A DNA stretch of 8,626 nucleotides from Spirochaetota bacterium (GTDB lineage: Bacteria > Spirochaetota > Spirochaetia > DSM-27196 > PWMO01), in contig JAAAOH010000249.1 in the NCBI GenBank assembly GCA_009908925.1, forward strand, positions 1-8,626. The letters run 5' to 3'. Shown here piece by piece: positions 1 through 6,167 of the stretch (positions within the stretch are counted from its first letter, which is position 1; each line of letters starts with the position of its first letter). Made by a program: the position numbers and the translations under genes. A model generated the notes under the pieces. That model was not told the DNA's origin. It did not search any database and saw only the letters and a list, made by a program, of their open reading frames with translations.

Positions 1-663
1 GGTTACGGCCGTCAGCACGGCAGGGTCGGTGATGGCCGGCGCGTCGCCACGGGGGCGGAGCTCCACGAGCGCCGAGGCGACTTCCGGCCGCGGAAAGAAA
101 GAAGACGGCTGTATGCGCATGCTCCTCGTTACCGAAAGCCGCGACTGCACGAGAACGGTAAACGCGGAGTAGGTGCGGGTACCCGGGCCTGCGACCATGC
201 GATCGGCAACCTCGTCCTGCACCATGACCAGAAACTGATCGGCGATGAAGCCGGCCTCGATGAAGGAGGCAATGATCACCGCCGCCGATGAATACGGCAG
301 GTTCCCGACGATCGACCGCGGCGGAGGTTTTCCCCCGGCCCGCTCCGGCCAGGTATCGAGGACGTCCCCGGCTACGATCTCCAGGTTTTCCCGGCCCCCG
401 AACTCCTCCCGCAACAGGGAGACGAGCCCGTGATCGATCTCAAACACCGTAAGCTCGACTTCACGGTCGAGGAGCAGCTCGGTGAGTGAGCCCACTCCGG
501 GCCCTACCTCCCACGCCCGTTCCCCGGCCTGCGCCCGCACCCGGGAAACGATCGCGCGTCGCACGTTCCCGTCGACGAGGAAGTTCTGGCCCCAGCGTTT
601 CTTCGGGGTGAGGCCGCGGGCGGACAGTGCCCCGGTTACTTCACGGACTGAGTCCAGGTTCAC
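1..663 (-). CDS. rsmA: RsmA/KsgA 16S rRNA dimethyladenosine transferase, 3' end missing
   Basis: RsmA uses S-adenosylmethionine to dimethylate two adjacent adenines in the 3'-terminal hairpin of 16S rRNA, a late 30S maturation step in the cytoplasm. The visible 221 residues run off the left edge; the family is usually about 260-290 residues, so only the C-terminal end is missing. The family signatures appear in order: RWGQNFL (residues 23-29), the SAM-binding loop EVGPGVGSLTE (52-62), the acidic residue in FEID (74-77) that would contact the ribose, GD (99-100), the catalytic NLPY (121-124), VQDEVADRM (148-156) and FFPRPEV (189-195). I chose the GTG start because its frame is open from there, the Q-N-F-L motif sits at the usual distance, and GTGA overlaps the comEC stop, which suggests translational coupling. 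No good ribosome binding site is visible before it. The identification is firm. Confidence 0.96.
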   Translation of the reverse strand, partial: MNLDSVREVTGALSARGLTPKKRWGQNFLVDGNVRRAIVSRVRAQAGERAWEVGPGVGSLTELLLDREVELTVFEIDHGLVSLLREEFGGRENLEIVAGDVLDTWPERAGGKPPPRSIVGNLPYSSAAVIIASFIEAGFIADQFLVMVQDEVADRMVAGPGTRTYSAFTVLVQSRLSVTRSMRIQPSSFFPRPEVASALVELRPRGDAPAITDPAVLTAVT

Positions 664-2255
664 AGCGGGCCCCACACGGCGTCAGGGTCCTCCGACGCGG
701 CAGCCGGCGCCGCCCCGCCGGGTGCCGCCCCGCTGGTCGGCGCCCCGCCGGTCGGTGCCGCGTCGAGCCGGAGACCGGCCGCACCAATGGCAACCACGAG
801 CGCCCCGGCCACAGGCGCCCATTCCGCGTCCGCATACAGACCGGGAGCGCGCGAGAAATACTCTCCCGTGGCGAGCAGCGCCTGCTCGAGCGCTGCGAGA
901 AGGGCGGAAGCGGCATCCGCGATGAGATCACCCCCCGAAAGTACGGCGGCGATTGCCCCCACACTCACCCACACGAAGAGCACCGCAAGCGGCGCCATCA
1001 CGAGCGTTGCAATCACCCCGACAGGACGCGCGACGCCGAAGGCGGCAAGCAGAAGTGGCAGTGTGGCGAGTTGAGCTCCCACCGATGCCGCAAGCGGGCG
1101 ACGCAGGACAGCCGGGAGCACGGGCTGCAACCGGCGATCGAGTCTGCGCCCGACGATGAGAATACCGGCCAGGGCGGCAAAGGAGAGCTGAAACGACAGA
1201 CCGTCGATCGACGACGGCGCGGCAACGGCAAGCGCGATGAAACTCACCGCGAGAATCCGCATTGGGTCGGGCCGCCGGCCGAGAGCCACCGCGGCTGTCC
1301 CGAGGGCAAACATGAGCGACGCACGCGCGAGGGAGGCCCGGAAACCCACGACGCCGAGGTAGACGCCGACGAACCCAAGCGCCGCGAACAGGGCCCGCCG
1401 ACGCCCCATGAACGGCGCGAGCAGCATCACCGACAGCGCGATGAGAATACCAAGGTGCATACCGCTCAGCGCCAGAATGTGCGCGGTGCCGCTGCGGCGA
1501 AAGACATCCTCGGCGTAGGCCGGCGCTCCGTCGGTTCGTCCGAGAAGCAGCGCCCGGGAGAGCCACGCCGCCGGGCCCAGCGCCGACATCGCGCGCTCGA
1601 CCTTCCGTGCAAGGAGGCCGGTGCTTGCATCAGCAATGCGAGCCAGGCTCCCCGCCCATCCCCGCTCCACGGCGGAGTCGGCAACGAGGTAGTGCCCGTG
1701 ATCACCGGGGGTGAGGCGCCCCTCGACCCGAATCCTCCGGCCCGGCGCAGGACGCCGCTGCAGACCGTAGACGGGGGCCTCGATGTGCGCCCCGTACTCG
1801 CCTGAGGCGGTCTCGACAAGATCGATCTCCATGGTCGTCGACCAGCCCCCTCTGTCGGCCCGAGGGCGTCCGCGGATCGTCCCTTCGGCCACTCGCACGG
1901 CTGTCGAGGCCACCGGCAGATGGGTGCGCTCCTCGCCCACCCACACCCCGAGCCGTACCCCGGCGCCGACGAGCAGGCCGAACGCCAGGGCGGCGGAAAG
2001 CGCGCCGGCCCGCGCCGCCGCGCTTGTGGCGCCGCCGCAGGCGCCGCTTGCACCCCGCGGGAGATGCAGGAGAACCGCGGCGAGCGCTGCCGCGCCTGCT
2101 GCTGCCAGGCCCATGGCCGCCGGAACGCGTGCGGTGAGATACAGAGCGACCGCAGCGCCGCATGCAGCGGCGCCGGGCAGGTTTGTGTCGATTATGTGGG
2201 TTCTGCCGGTCATGGGCGTGGAAACCGGCGGCGTTCCGTTCCGTGCACGGGACAC
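660..2255 (-). CDS. comEC: ComEC/Rec2-family DNA uptake membrane protein, short form without the beta-lactamase domain
   Basis: ComEC proteins form the inner-membrane channel that takes up single-stranded DNA during natural transformation. The 531 residues have hydrophobic segments near 28-62 and 84-106, then a soluble stretch (about 118-200) resembling the DUF4131/OB-like region. The polytopic Competence domain follows (about 225-500), with its hallmark FRRSGTAHILALSGMH (252-267) and a second conserved stretch, SFQLSFAALAGI (354-365). Full-length ComEC is usually 700-800 residues and ends in a metallo-beta-lactamase-like domain. Here the protein stops after the last membrane segment (about 481-496) and a Gly/Ala/Pro-rich tail. 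No HxHxDH motif is present, and rsmA begins at the stop codon. The listed start is GTG; an ATG at residue 15 (position 2213) is an alternative, and neither has a clear ribosome binding site. It follows the HEAT gene by 15 bases. Family assignment is strong; actual competence is not shown. Confidence 0.92.
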   Translation of the reverse strand: MSRARNGTPPVSTPMTGRTHIIDTNLPGAAACGAAVALYLTARVPAAMGLAAAGAAALAAVLLHLPRGASGACGGATSAAARAGALSAALAFGLLVGAGVRLGVWVGEERTHLPVASTAVRVAEGTIRGRPRADRGGWSTTMEIDLVETASGEYGAHIEAPVYGLQRRPAPGRRIRVEGRLTPGDHGHYLVADSAVERGWAGSLARIADASTGLLARKVERAMSALGPAAWLSRALLLGRTDGAPAYAEDVFRRSGTAHILALSGMHLGILIALSVMLLAPFMGRRRALFAALGFVGVYLGVVGFRASLARASLMFALGTAAVALGRRPDPMRILAVSFIALAVAAPSSIDGLSFQLSFAALAGILIVGRRLDRRLQPVLPAVLRRPLAASVGAQLATLPLLLAAFGVARPVGVIATLVMAPLAVLFVWVSVGAIAAVLSGGDLIADAASALLAALEQALLATGEYFSRAPGLYADAEWAPVAGALVVAIGAAGLRLDAAPTGGAPTSGAAPGGAAPAAASEDPDAVWGPL

Positions 2256-2270
2256 GAGGAGAGGGCTGAG

Positions 2271-3458
2271 CTACTGCTGAATGGCAGCCATCGCCTCCTC
2301 GGCAGCTGTCTGCACCTGCGAGGGATACGCCTCGAGGATCGAGGCATAGAAGAGCGGATTGTAGGCAACCGGATACCCGAGTTGCTGCAGGTTGCGGATT
2401 GTCGCCATCACGATGCGCGTGTCGTAGGGGCGGTCGTTCTCGGTGTAGCCGTTCAGCAGTTCGAGAAAGCGGCTGAGCCTCTCGGCGGCAGCCTCCGTCC
2501 CCATGGTACCGAGCCCCGCAATAGCGTCGAGCACGCGCGCGCGGGTAACCTGTCCACGGTCGAACTCGAGGAAGGTCTGATTGAAGTGACTGATCATGGC
2601 GTCGGTGGCTTCGGAGTACTCCCTCTCGCTGATGACCTCTACGGCAAGAAACCGCACCTCCCGGAGGGTGTCTTCGGTGCTGCGGCTCCGCGTCTCGGTG
2701 GCGAGTGCATCACGTATCGCTGCGGCGGCTATTGCCGACTTCTGCTCCGCCGTGAGCTCATCCTCGTCCATGAGGAACTCGAGCGCCTGGAGTTTCTCCT
2801 CCGGCGAGCGGTTTCCGATGGACTGCGCCGCAAGCTGCACGATGTCTCCCTCCAGGGCATACATCGCCTCGCGCGCCGCAGTGGTGATGTTTGCCGAGTA
2901 CTGCGCGAGCGCAGCCCCGAGCAGTGGCTCGAAAAAGGATTCGTCTGAGATCCGGGCCATGGCGTCTATCGCGGCACGCACGACCTGAGTGTTGGGACGG
3001 TTGCCCCCGACCTGAAGGTTGTTGCGCACCGAAACCCAGTCGCGGAGCCAGGTGATTGTCTCATCATCGTCCCCGCCCACCGCGCCGAGGGTTTGGAGGA
3101 TGTTCACGCGCATGTCGGGCTCGCGATAGCTTTCAAAGACACGCCTGAGAGCTTCCAGCGCCTGGACGTTTCCCGCCTCTCGCACGCCGACGGCTGCTAT
3201 CTGCGCCATTTCGCGCATAGCTGCGCTGTTTTCGACCTGGCCGGCGTTGTTCTCGAGAAACTCGGCCGCCTCCAGATACAGCGGACTCATCTCCTGGGCC
3301 GGCTCCTCCTGAGCCCGGCGCAGAACCTGAAGCTTGACATCCGGAGAGCCCGACTCGAACGCGTCGAGATAGGTCTGCAATGTCTGGGATTGCTGTGCGA
3401 AACCGCCGATCGAAATCAGCACCAACAGAAGAACTACTGCGAAGCGTTTCATCGCCAC
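2271..3458 (-). CDS. Secreted HEAT-repeat protein of unknown function
   Basis: This 395-residue protein begins with a typical signal peptide: KR at 4-5, hydrophobic residues 6-18, and a likely signal peptidase I site after GGFA (residue 21), leaving a mature N-terminus of QQSQ. It should therefore act in the periplasm or outside the cell. The rest is predicted to be almost entirely helical, in repeating pairs typical of HEAT/ARM solenoids, for example LEALRRVFESYREPDMRVNILQ split over 101-122 and VVRAAIDAMARI (159-170). Further units lie near 194-213, 241-251 and 303-333. Such solenoids usually act as protein-binding scaffolds; no catalytic motif is seen. The start is GTG at 3458, with GAGGGGG about five bases upstream, or ATG at 3452 two codons later. 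Its own promoter precedes it, and comEC and rsmA lie downstream in the same direction. Function and partner cannot be read from the sequence. Confidence 0.85.
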   Translation of the reverse strand: MAMKRFAVVLLLVLISIGGFAQQSQTLQTYLDAFESGSPDVKLQVLRRAQEEPAQEMSPLYLEAAEFLENNAGQVENSAAMREMAQIAAVGVREAGNVQALEALRRVFESYREPDMRVNILQTLGAVGGDDDETITWLRDWVSVRNNLQVGGNRPNTQVVRAAIDAMARISDESFFEPLLGAALAQYSANITTAAREAMYALEGDIVQLAAQSIGNRSPEEKLQALEFLMDEDELTAEQKSAIAAAAIRDALATETRSRSTEDTLREVRFLAVEVISEREYSEATDAMISHFNQTFLEFDRGQVTRARVLDAIAGLGTMGTEAAAERLSRFLELLNGYTENDRPYDTRIVMATIRNLQQLGYPVAYNPLFYASILEAYPSQVQTAAEEAMAAIQQ

Positions 3459-3481
3459 TCTACCCCCTCGTTCACTACCCC

Positions 3482-3510
3482 ATACTACCCGTTTTGGCCT
3501 GGGAATTCAA
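3482..3510 (-). promoter_or_regulatory. Predicted sigma70-type promoter of the HEAT-comEC-rsmA operon
   Basis: In the 62-base gap between the pilZ stop and the HEAT gene, the minus strand reads TTGAAT (3505-3510), a 17-base spacer, then TAGTAT (3482-3487). Each hexamer matches the consensus at four of six positions and the spacing is ideal. Transcription would start near 3475, giving a short leader of under 20 bases that contains the GAGGGGG ribosome binding site. A separate promoter here suggests the HEAT operon need not depend on pilZ transcription, although read-through is possible because no terminator is visible in the gap. Confidence 0.5.
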
Positions 3511-3520
3511 CGAGCGCCCG

Positions 3521-4555
3521 TCAACCTGTGGCGGTGCGGCTCAGCAGCGAGCGGCGCTTGCTTTCCGCAAAGATGCCGTACACGTATGTGAGGATTTTAT
3601 TTTTCATCTGCGGTCCGGGAGGCACGGCTTCGATGTGCAGAACCGAAACGTTCTTGTTCTGTCTGAAGTTCACGCCCTTGATCACCCCGGAAATCACCAC
3701 TTGCTCTTCGTCAATCTCAGTCTGAATCTTCACCGGCAGGCCGGGCTTTGCCCGTCCGCCGACGATGACCGCGGCCCCGTCCTCGGATATGTCGACCATC
3801 TTGCAGCGAAAGCCGCCGGTCGTCTCGTAGGCCTCGTCGGCCTGCTGAATCGACCGCAGCGGAAAGATCTGCCCCGCGGTATCGATCTGGGCTCTGACCG
3901 AGCTGCGCTTCTGCGTGCGGACGAGCTGATCCGAATGTGTGATGTGGAGAATGGGATAGTTTCGGTCCATGTAGTCGCCGATCACCCGGGACTCAAAGTA
4001 GTAGCCCGCGTCGTCGGGCCGCCAGAAGTACACGCTGATCTTCTGCCCCTGCCAGCTTACGCCGAAGGGCAACGGCTTGCCCCGGGGATAGGCCACCGCG
4101 AGGTACTTCCGCATGTTCTCGACTATTTTCGAGGTGTACACACCGCCGCCGGGAAAGGTGATCTTGATCGGTTGTTGGGCATCCATACTGCGGCTCGACT
4201 GTATGCCGAGCCGGTACTTGGGGAGGTTGAACTCCACGCGCTTGCGGAAGTCGAAGAGCTTGTTGAGGAACTGTATGGAGGCCTCATCTTCACTTTTGTC
4301 GTTTGCGCGGAAACTGATGATGGTGCCGCGGATGCAGCGGTCGAGGGTTCGCTCCGACCAGAACAGGGAGGTGGGGTTTTTCAGCCGATTCTCGACGGCG
4401 ACGCGTCGAAGCAGGTTGAGCTCGCGGAACCTGAAACCATGTTCCTTGCCCCGCACGTAGAACTGGACCCATGGGAACCCGAACCCGCCGTTGCGCTGAA
4501 TGTAGACAAGGAGCAGTCCGAACAGGACCGCAAAGATGGCAAGCGCTATCCACAT
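3521..4555 (-). CDS. Membrane-anchored PilZ-domain protein (c-di-GMP receptor)
   Basis: PilZ domains bind cyclic di-GMP and pass the signal to flagella, envelope or polysaccharide machinery. This 344-residue protein has one N-terminal transmembrane helix (about 2-18), then a large cytoplasmic region. The C-terminal PilZ domain (about 212-315) has both ligand-binding signatures: RxxxR in KRSSVR (R217, R221) and DxSxxG in DISEDG (255-260). It should therefore be competent to bind the nucleotide. The middle part (about 60-205) contains no motif I recognise. Residues 167-210 sit where YcgR-like proteins carry their PilZN domain and may be related. The ATG start has GAGGAGG at 4569-4575, 13 bases upstream, which is somewhat far; a weaker GGAA lies closer. 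The gene is transcribed away from the CPBP gene and precedes the HEAT operon. The architecture reminds me of spirochaetal PilZ proteins, but the target is unknown. Confidence 0.88.
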   Translation of the reverse strand: MWIALAIFAVLFGLLLVYIQRNGGFGFPWVQFYVRGKEHGFRFRELNLLRRVAVENRLKNPTSLFWSERTLDRCIRGTIISFRANDKSEDEASIQFLNKLFDFRKRVEFNLPKYRLGIQSSRSMDAQQPIKITFPGGGVYTSKIVENMRKYLAVAYPRGKPLPFGVSWQGQKISVYFWRPDDAGYYFESRVIGDYMDRNYPILHITHSDQLVRTQKRSSVRAQIDTAGQIFPLRSIQQADEAYETTGGFRCKMVDISEDGAAVIVGGRAKPGLPVKIQTEIDEEQVVISGVIKGVNFRQNKNVSVLHIEAVPPGPQMKNKILTYVYGIFAESKRRSLLSRTATG

Positions 4556-4642
4556 GCTGTTTCCAGGGCCTCCTCAGGCACGATCTCCCCGCTCTAAATG
4601 TCGGCGGTTTCTCCCTGGAACCTGAACGGCGGGCCGACACGG

Positions 4643-4671
4643 TTTCCCTTTCCCGGACGGGAGAATATACT
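4643..4671 (+). promoter_or_regulatory. Weak candidate promoter for the CPBP protease gene
   Basis: TATACT (4666-4671) in the left arm of the inverted repeat could serve as a plus-strand -10. At the ideal 17-base distance the upstream hexamer is TTTCCC (4643-4648), which matches the -35 consensus at only three positions. Transcription would begin near 4678, almost at the ATG at 4679, so either the message is leaderless or the true start codon is the ATG at 4721. The weak -35 suggests a low-level or activator-dependent promoter. Confidence 0.3.
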
Positions 4672-4694
4672 CCCACGTATGCATGGGAGTATAT
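4665..4694. repeat. Perfect 11-bp inverted repeat, candidate operator between divergent genes
   Basis: ATATACTCCCA (4665-4675) and TGGGAGTATAT (4684-4694) are exact reverse complements separated by eight bases that contain a start codon (ATG, 4679-4681). The centres of the arms are 19 bases apart, close to two helical turns, as expected for a dimeric DNA-binding regulator. The repeat is a local AT-rich island in GC-rich DNA. TATACT occurs symmetrically on both strands inside the arms and overlaps the predicted -10 elements. It could also fold as an RNA hairpin in a transcript reading through. No T-run follows, so it is not an intrinsic terminator. The pairing is directly seen; the operator role is inference. 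Confidence 0.65.
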
Positions 4695-5374
4695 ATAACG
4701 TCAGCCGCCTCTGTAAAGAGATGCTTCTCCTCTTCGCCGTGTTTTTCCTGCCCGGTATCCTCTTTCAGCACGGAGGAATACGGTCCGATGCCTTCGACGC
4801 TGCGGGCTACCACCTGGCGGTCATCGTCACGGCCCTCCCGCAGACCCTGCTCATCGTGTACATCCTCTGGATCCAACCCCACGAGGACCTGTCAAGGTTC
4901 GGGTTCCGCACCGTGGACTTCCCCGACCTGCTCGCCGCGCTGGTGGCCACCCTCGGGATGTTCGCCCTGCTCGCGGGCGCCGGTGCCGCCGTTCTCCTCC
5001 TGCCCGAGACCATGCAGGAGGCAGTCAGAACCGGATTCCGCTTTCGTCTCACCAACGCAGGCGTTCTGCCGCTCGCACTGCTCTCCTCCCTTGCGATTGC
5101 ATACCGCGAGGAAGCATTTTTCCGCGCCTATCTGCTGACCCGCTTCGAGCAGCTTTCGCTCGGCCCCGTTGCAAGCGTGCTCCTCGCAGCCGCCGCGTTC
5201 TCACTCGGCCACATATATCAGGGCTTTGGCGGCGCGCTCATCGCCTTCATCCTCGGCGTCTACCTCGGGTGGATCTATTTGAAGCGACGCAGTGTGCACG
5301 TCGTTGCGGTAGCCCACGGGCTCTACAATTTCACGGTACTGGCAATGGGCCTGTTCGGTTTCGAGCTCTCCTGA
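4679..5374 (+). CDS. CPBP-family intramembrane metalloprotease (CAAX protease-like)
   Basis: CPBP (Abi, PF02517-type) proteins are polytopic membrane proteins related to the Rce1 CAAX protease; bacterial members cleave membrane or prenylated-like substrates, and most have no known target. From this start the protein has 231 residues and several membrane segments (about 15-29, 46-64, 83-108, 129-141, 161-173 and 184-200). All three active-site motifs are present: EEAFFR (EExxxR, 144-149), FSLGH (FxxxH, 174-178) and HGLYN (HxxxN, 213-217), so it is probably active. The frame is open back to an ATG at 4598, but the extra 27 residues look unlike a protein start and have no ribosome binding site. 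The ATG at 4721, just before the first membrane helix, is another possible start. It precedes the thiol-redox pair by 75 bases on the same strand. Substrate unknown. Confidence 0.85.
   Translation: MHGSIYNVSRLCKEMLLLFAVFFLPGILFQHGGIRSDAFDAAGYHLAVIVTALPQTLLIVYILWIQPHEDLSRFGFRTVDFPDLLAALVATLGMFALLAGAGAAVLLLPETMQEAVRTGFRFRLTNAGVLPLALLSSLAIAYREEAFFRAYLLTRFEQLSLGPVASVLLAAAAFSLGHIYQGFGGALIAFILGVYLGWIYLKRRSVHVVAVAHGLYNFTVLAMGLFGFELS
4688..4717 (-). promoter_or_regulatory. Predicted sigma70-type promoter of the pilZ gene
   Basis: The minus strand reads TTTACA (4712-4717), an 18-base spacer, then TATACT (4688-4693). Both hexamers match the consensus at five of six positions, the best promoter match in the window. 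The -10 lies in the right arm of the inverted repeat at 4665-4694, and the start point would fall near 4681, between the arms. A protein bound to the repeat would thus cover the start site and probably repress. The pilZ leader would be about 125 bases. Confidence 0.5.
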
Positions 5375-5437
5375 TAGCGGTTTCACTTGAATTATCGCCG
5401 CTGGAGTGGTACGTATTATGTAATGATGTCTCTATAT

Positions 5438-5442
5438 AGGAG
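5438..5442 (+). promoter_or_regulatory. Ribosome binding site fixing the tlpA-like start
   Basis: AGGAG (5438-5442) lies seven bases before the ATG at 5450. The frame stays open upstream to a TTG at 5387 and passes two ATGs (5423 and 5426), but only the ATG at 5450 has both a proper ribosome binding site and a signal peptide immediately after it. The AT-rich stretch 5387-5440 upstream contains TATTAT (5414-5419), a possible -10, without a convincing -35. Confidence 0.7.
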
Positions 5443-5449
5443 CAAATCG

Positions 5450-6151
5450 ATGCAATTACGTGCGATTACATACATCACGGTGCTCGCCCTGATCGTCGCC
5501 CCCTCGCCGGCGGCCCGAGGAAACAGCGAAGGCGCCGCCACCGAGAACCCCGCGTCCGAGCAGGCGGTGGAGGTGGAGCGCGCCGGTGATTCCGAGCCGG
5601 CGACGGACTCGGGTGGCGGCACCGACAAGGCCGGGGAAGACGCGGCCGGGGACGGTGGGGCCGGGAGCGAGCTTTCCGATACCGAGCTCATCGCCCTCTT
5701 CTCGGAACTCGGCCTTCAGACACCGAACGCCCCGGTCGACGCCGTCGACTTCGATCTGCCGGTCCTCTCCTCCGATACCAGGCGGAGCCTCTCATCCTTC
5801 GAGGGCGATGTCGTCCTTCTGAACTTCTGGGCGAGCTGGTGTCCGCCCTGTATAGAGGAGATGCCGTCGATGCAGGCGCTCTACGAGCGGCTCGGCGGCT
5901 CGGGGTTCGAGATCGTCGCGGTGAATCTCCAGGAGGACCCCGCCACAGTGCAGTCTTTCATGGACAAGAACGGGTACGAGTTTCCCGTGCTCCTCGACCG
6001 CAGCGGAAGCATCGCGCGTGAGTACGGCGTGCGCGGCATCCCCACCTCCTACGTGGTCAACAGCGACGGCAGGCTGCTTGCGATGCTCGTCGGCCCCTAC
6101 GAGTGGGACGGTGACGGCATCGTGTCGGCTATCGACAGCATAACCCAGTAG
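5450..6151 (+). CDS. TlpA/ResA-like periplasmic thiol-disulfide oxidoreductase
   Basis: Proteins of this thioredoxin-fold family reduce disulfides in exported proteins, for example apocytochrome c or cysteine-dependent periplasmic enzymes. The 233 residues start with a signal peptide (hydrophobic 5-17, likely cut after SPA at residue 21). There is no lipobox cysteine, so it is soluble or held by an uncleaved anchor. An acidic, Gly/Ala/Glu-rich linker follows (about 24-75), then the AhpC/TSA-thioredoxin domain (about 95-230). This has the redox site WCPPC (130-134), preceded by LLNFWAS, and the cis-proline loop GIPTS (P198). ccdA begins 16 bases after the stop, so the electron donor is almost certainly that membrane protein. 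No cytochrome c or assembly gene (ResB, CcsA) is in the window, so the substrate is open. Fold and active site are certain; the exact subfamily is less so. Confidence 0.92.
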   Translation: MQLRAITYITVLALIVAPSPAARGNSEGAATENPASEQAVEVERAGDSEPATDSGGGTDKAGEDAAGDGGAGSELSDTELIALFSELGLQTPNAPVDAVDFDLPVLSSDTRRSLSSFEGDVVLLNFWASWCPPCIEEMPSMQALYERLGGSGFEIVAVNLQEDPATVQSFMDKNGYEFPVLLDRSGSIAREYGVRGIPTSYVVNSDGRLLAMLVGPYEWDGDGIVSAIDSITQ

Positions 6152-6167
6152 CCCGGGAGAGATAGTC

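Noticed and set aside
690..770. GC-rich imperfect repeats at the comEC 3' end
   Set aside because: They encode the Gly/Ala/Pro-rich tail and are degenerate; they look like low-complexity coding sequence and not a repeat element or CRISPR.
627..1805. Long plus-strand open frame (392 codons) opposite comEC
   Set aside because: It is rich in Arg, Pro, Gly and His with no fold-like pattern, as expected for the reverse of a GC-rich gene. The minus strand has an unmistakable ComEC protein and the rsmA start.
3380..4597. Plus-strand open frame (405 codons) covering pilZ, the promoter gap and the HEAT gene start
   Set aside because: The minus strand encodes a clear PilZ domain and a signal peptide here. 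The plus-strand product has no recognisable features and would cross two real genes.
5407..5421. Possible sigma54-like promoter (TGGTAC followed by an AT-rich stretch) before the tlpA-like gene
   Set aside because: The -12 element lacks the required GC (ATGT instead of TTGC), so the match is not meaningful.
5415..5424. Small ATTA-TG-TAAT dyad before the tlpA-like gene
   Set aside because: Four-base arms in an AT-rich stretch are expected by chance.
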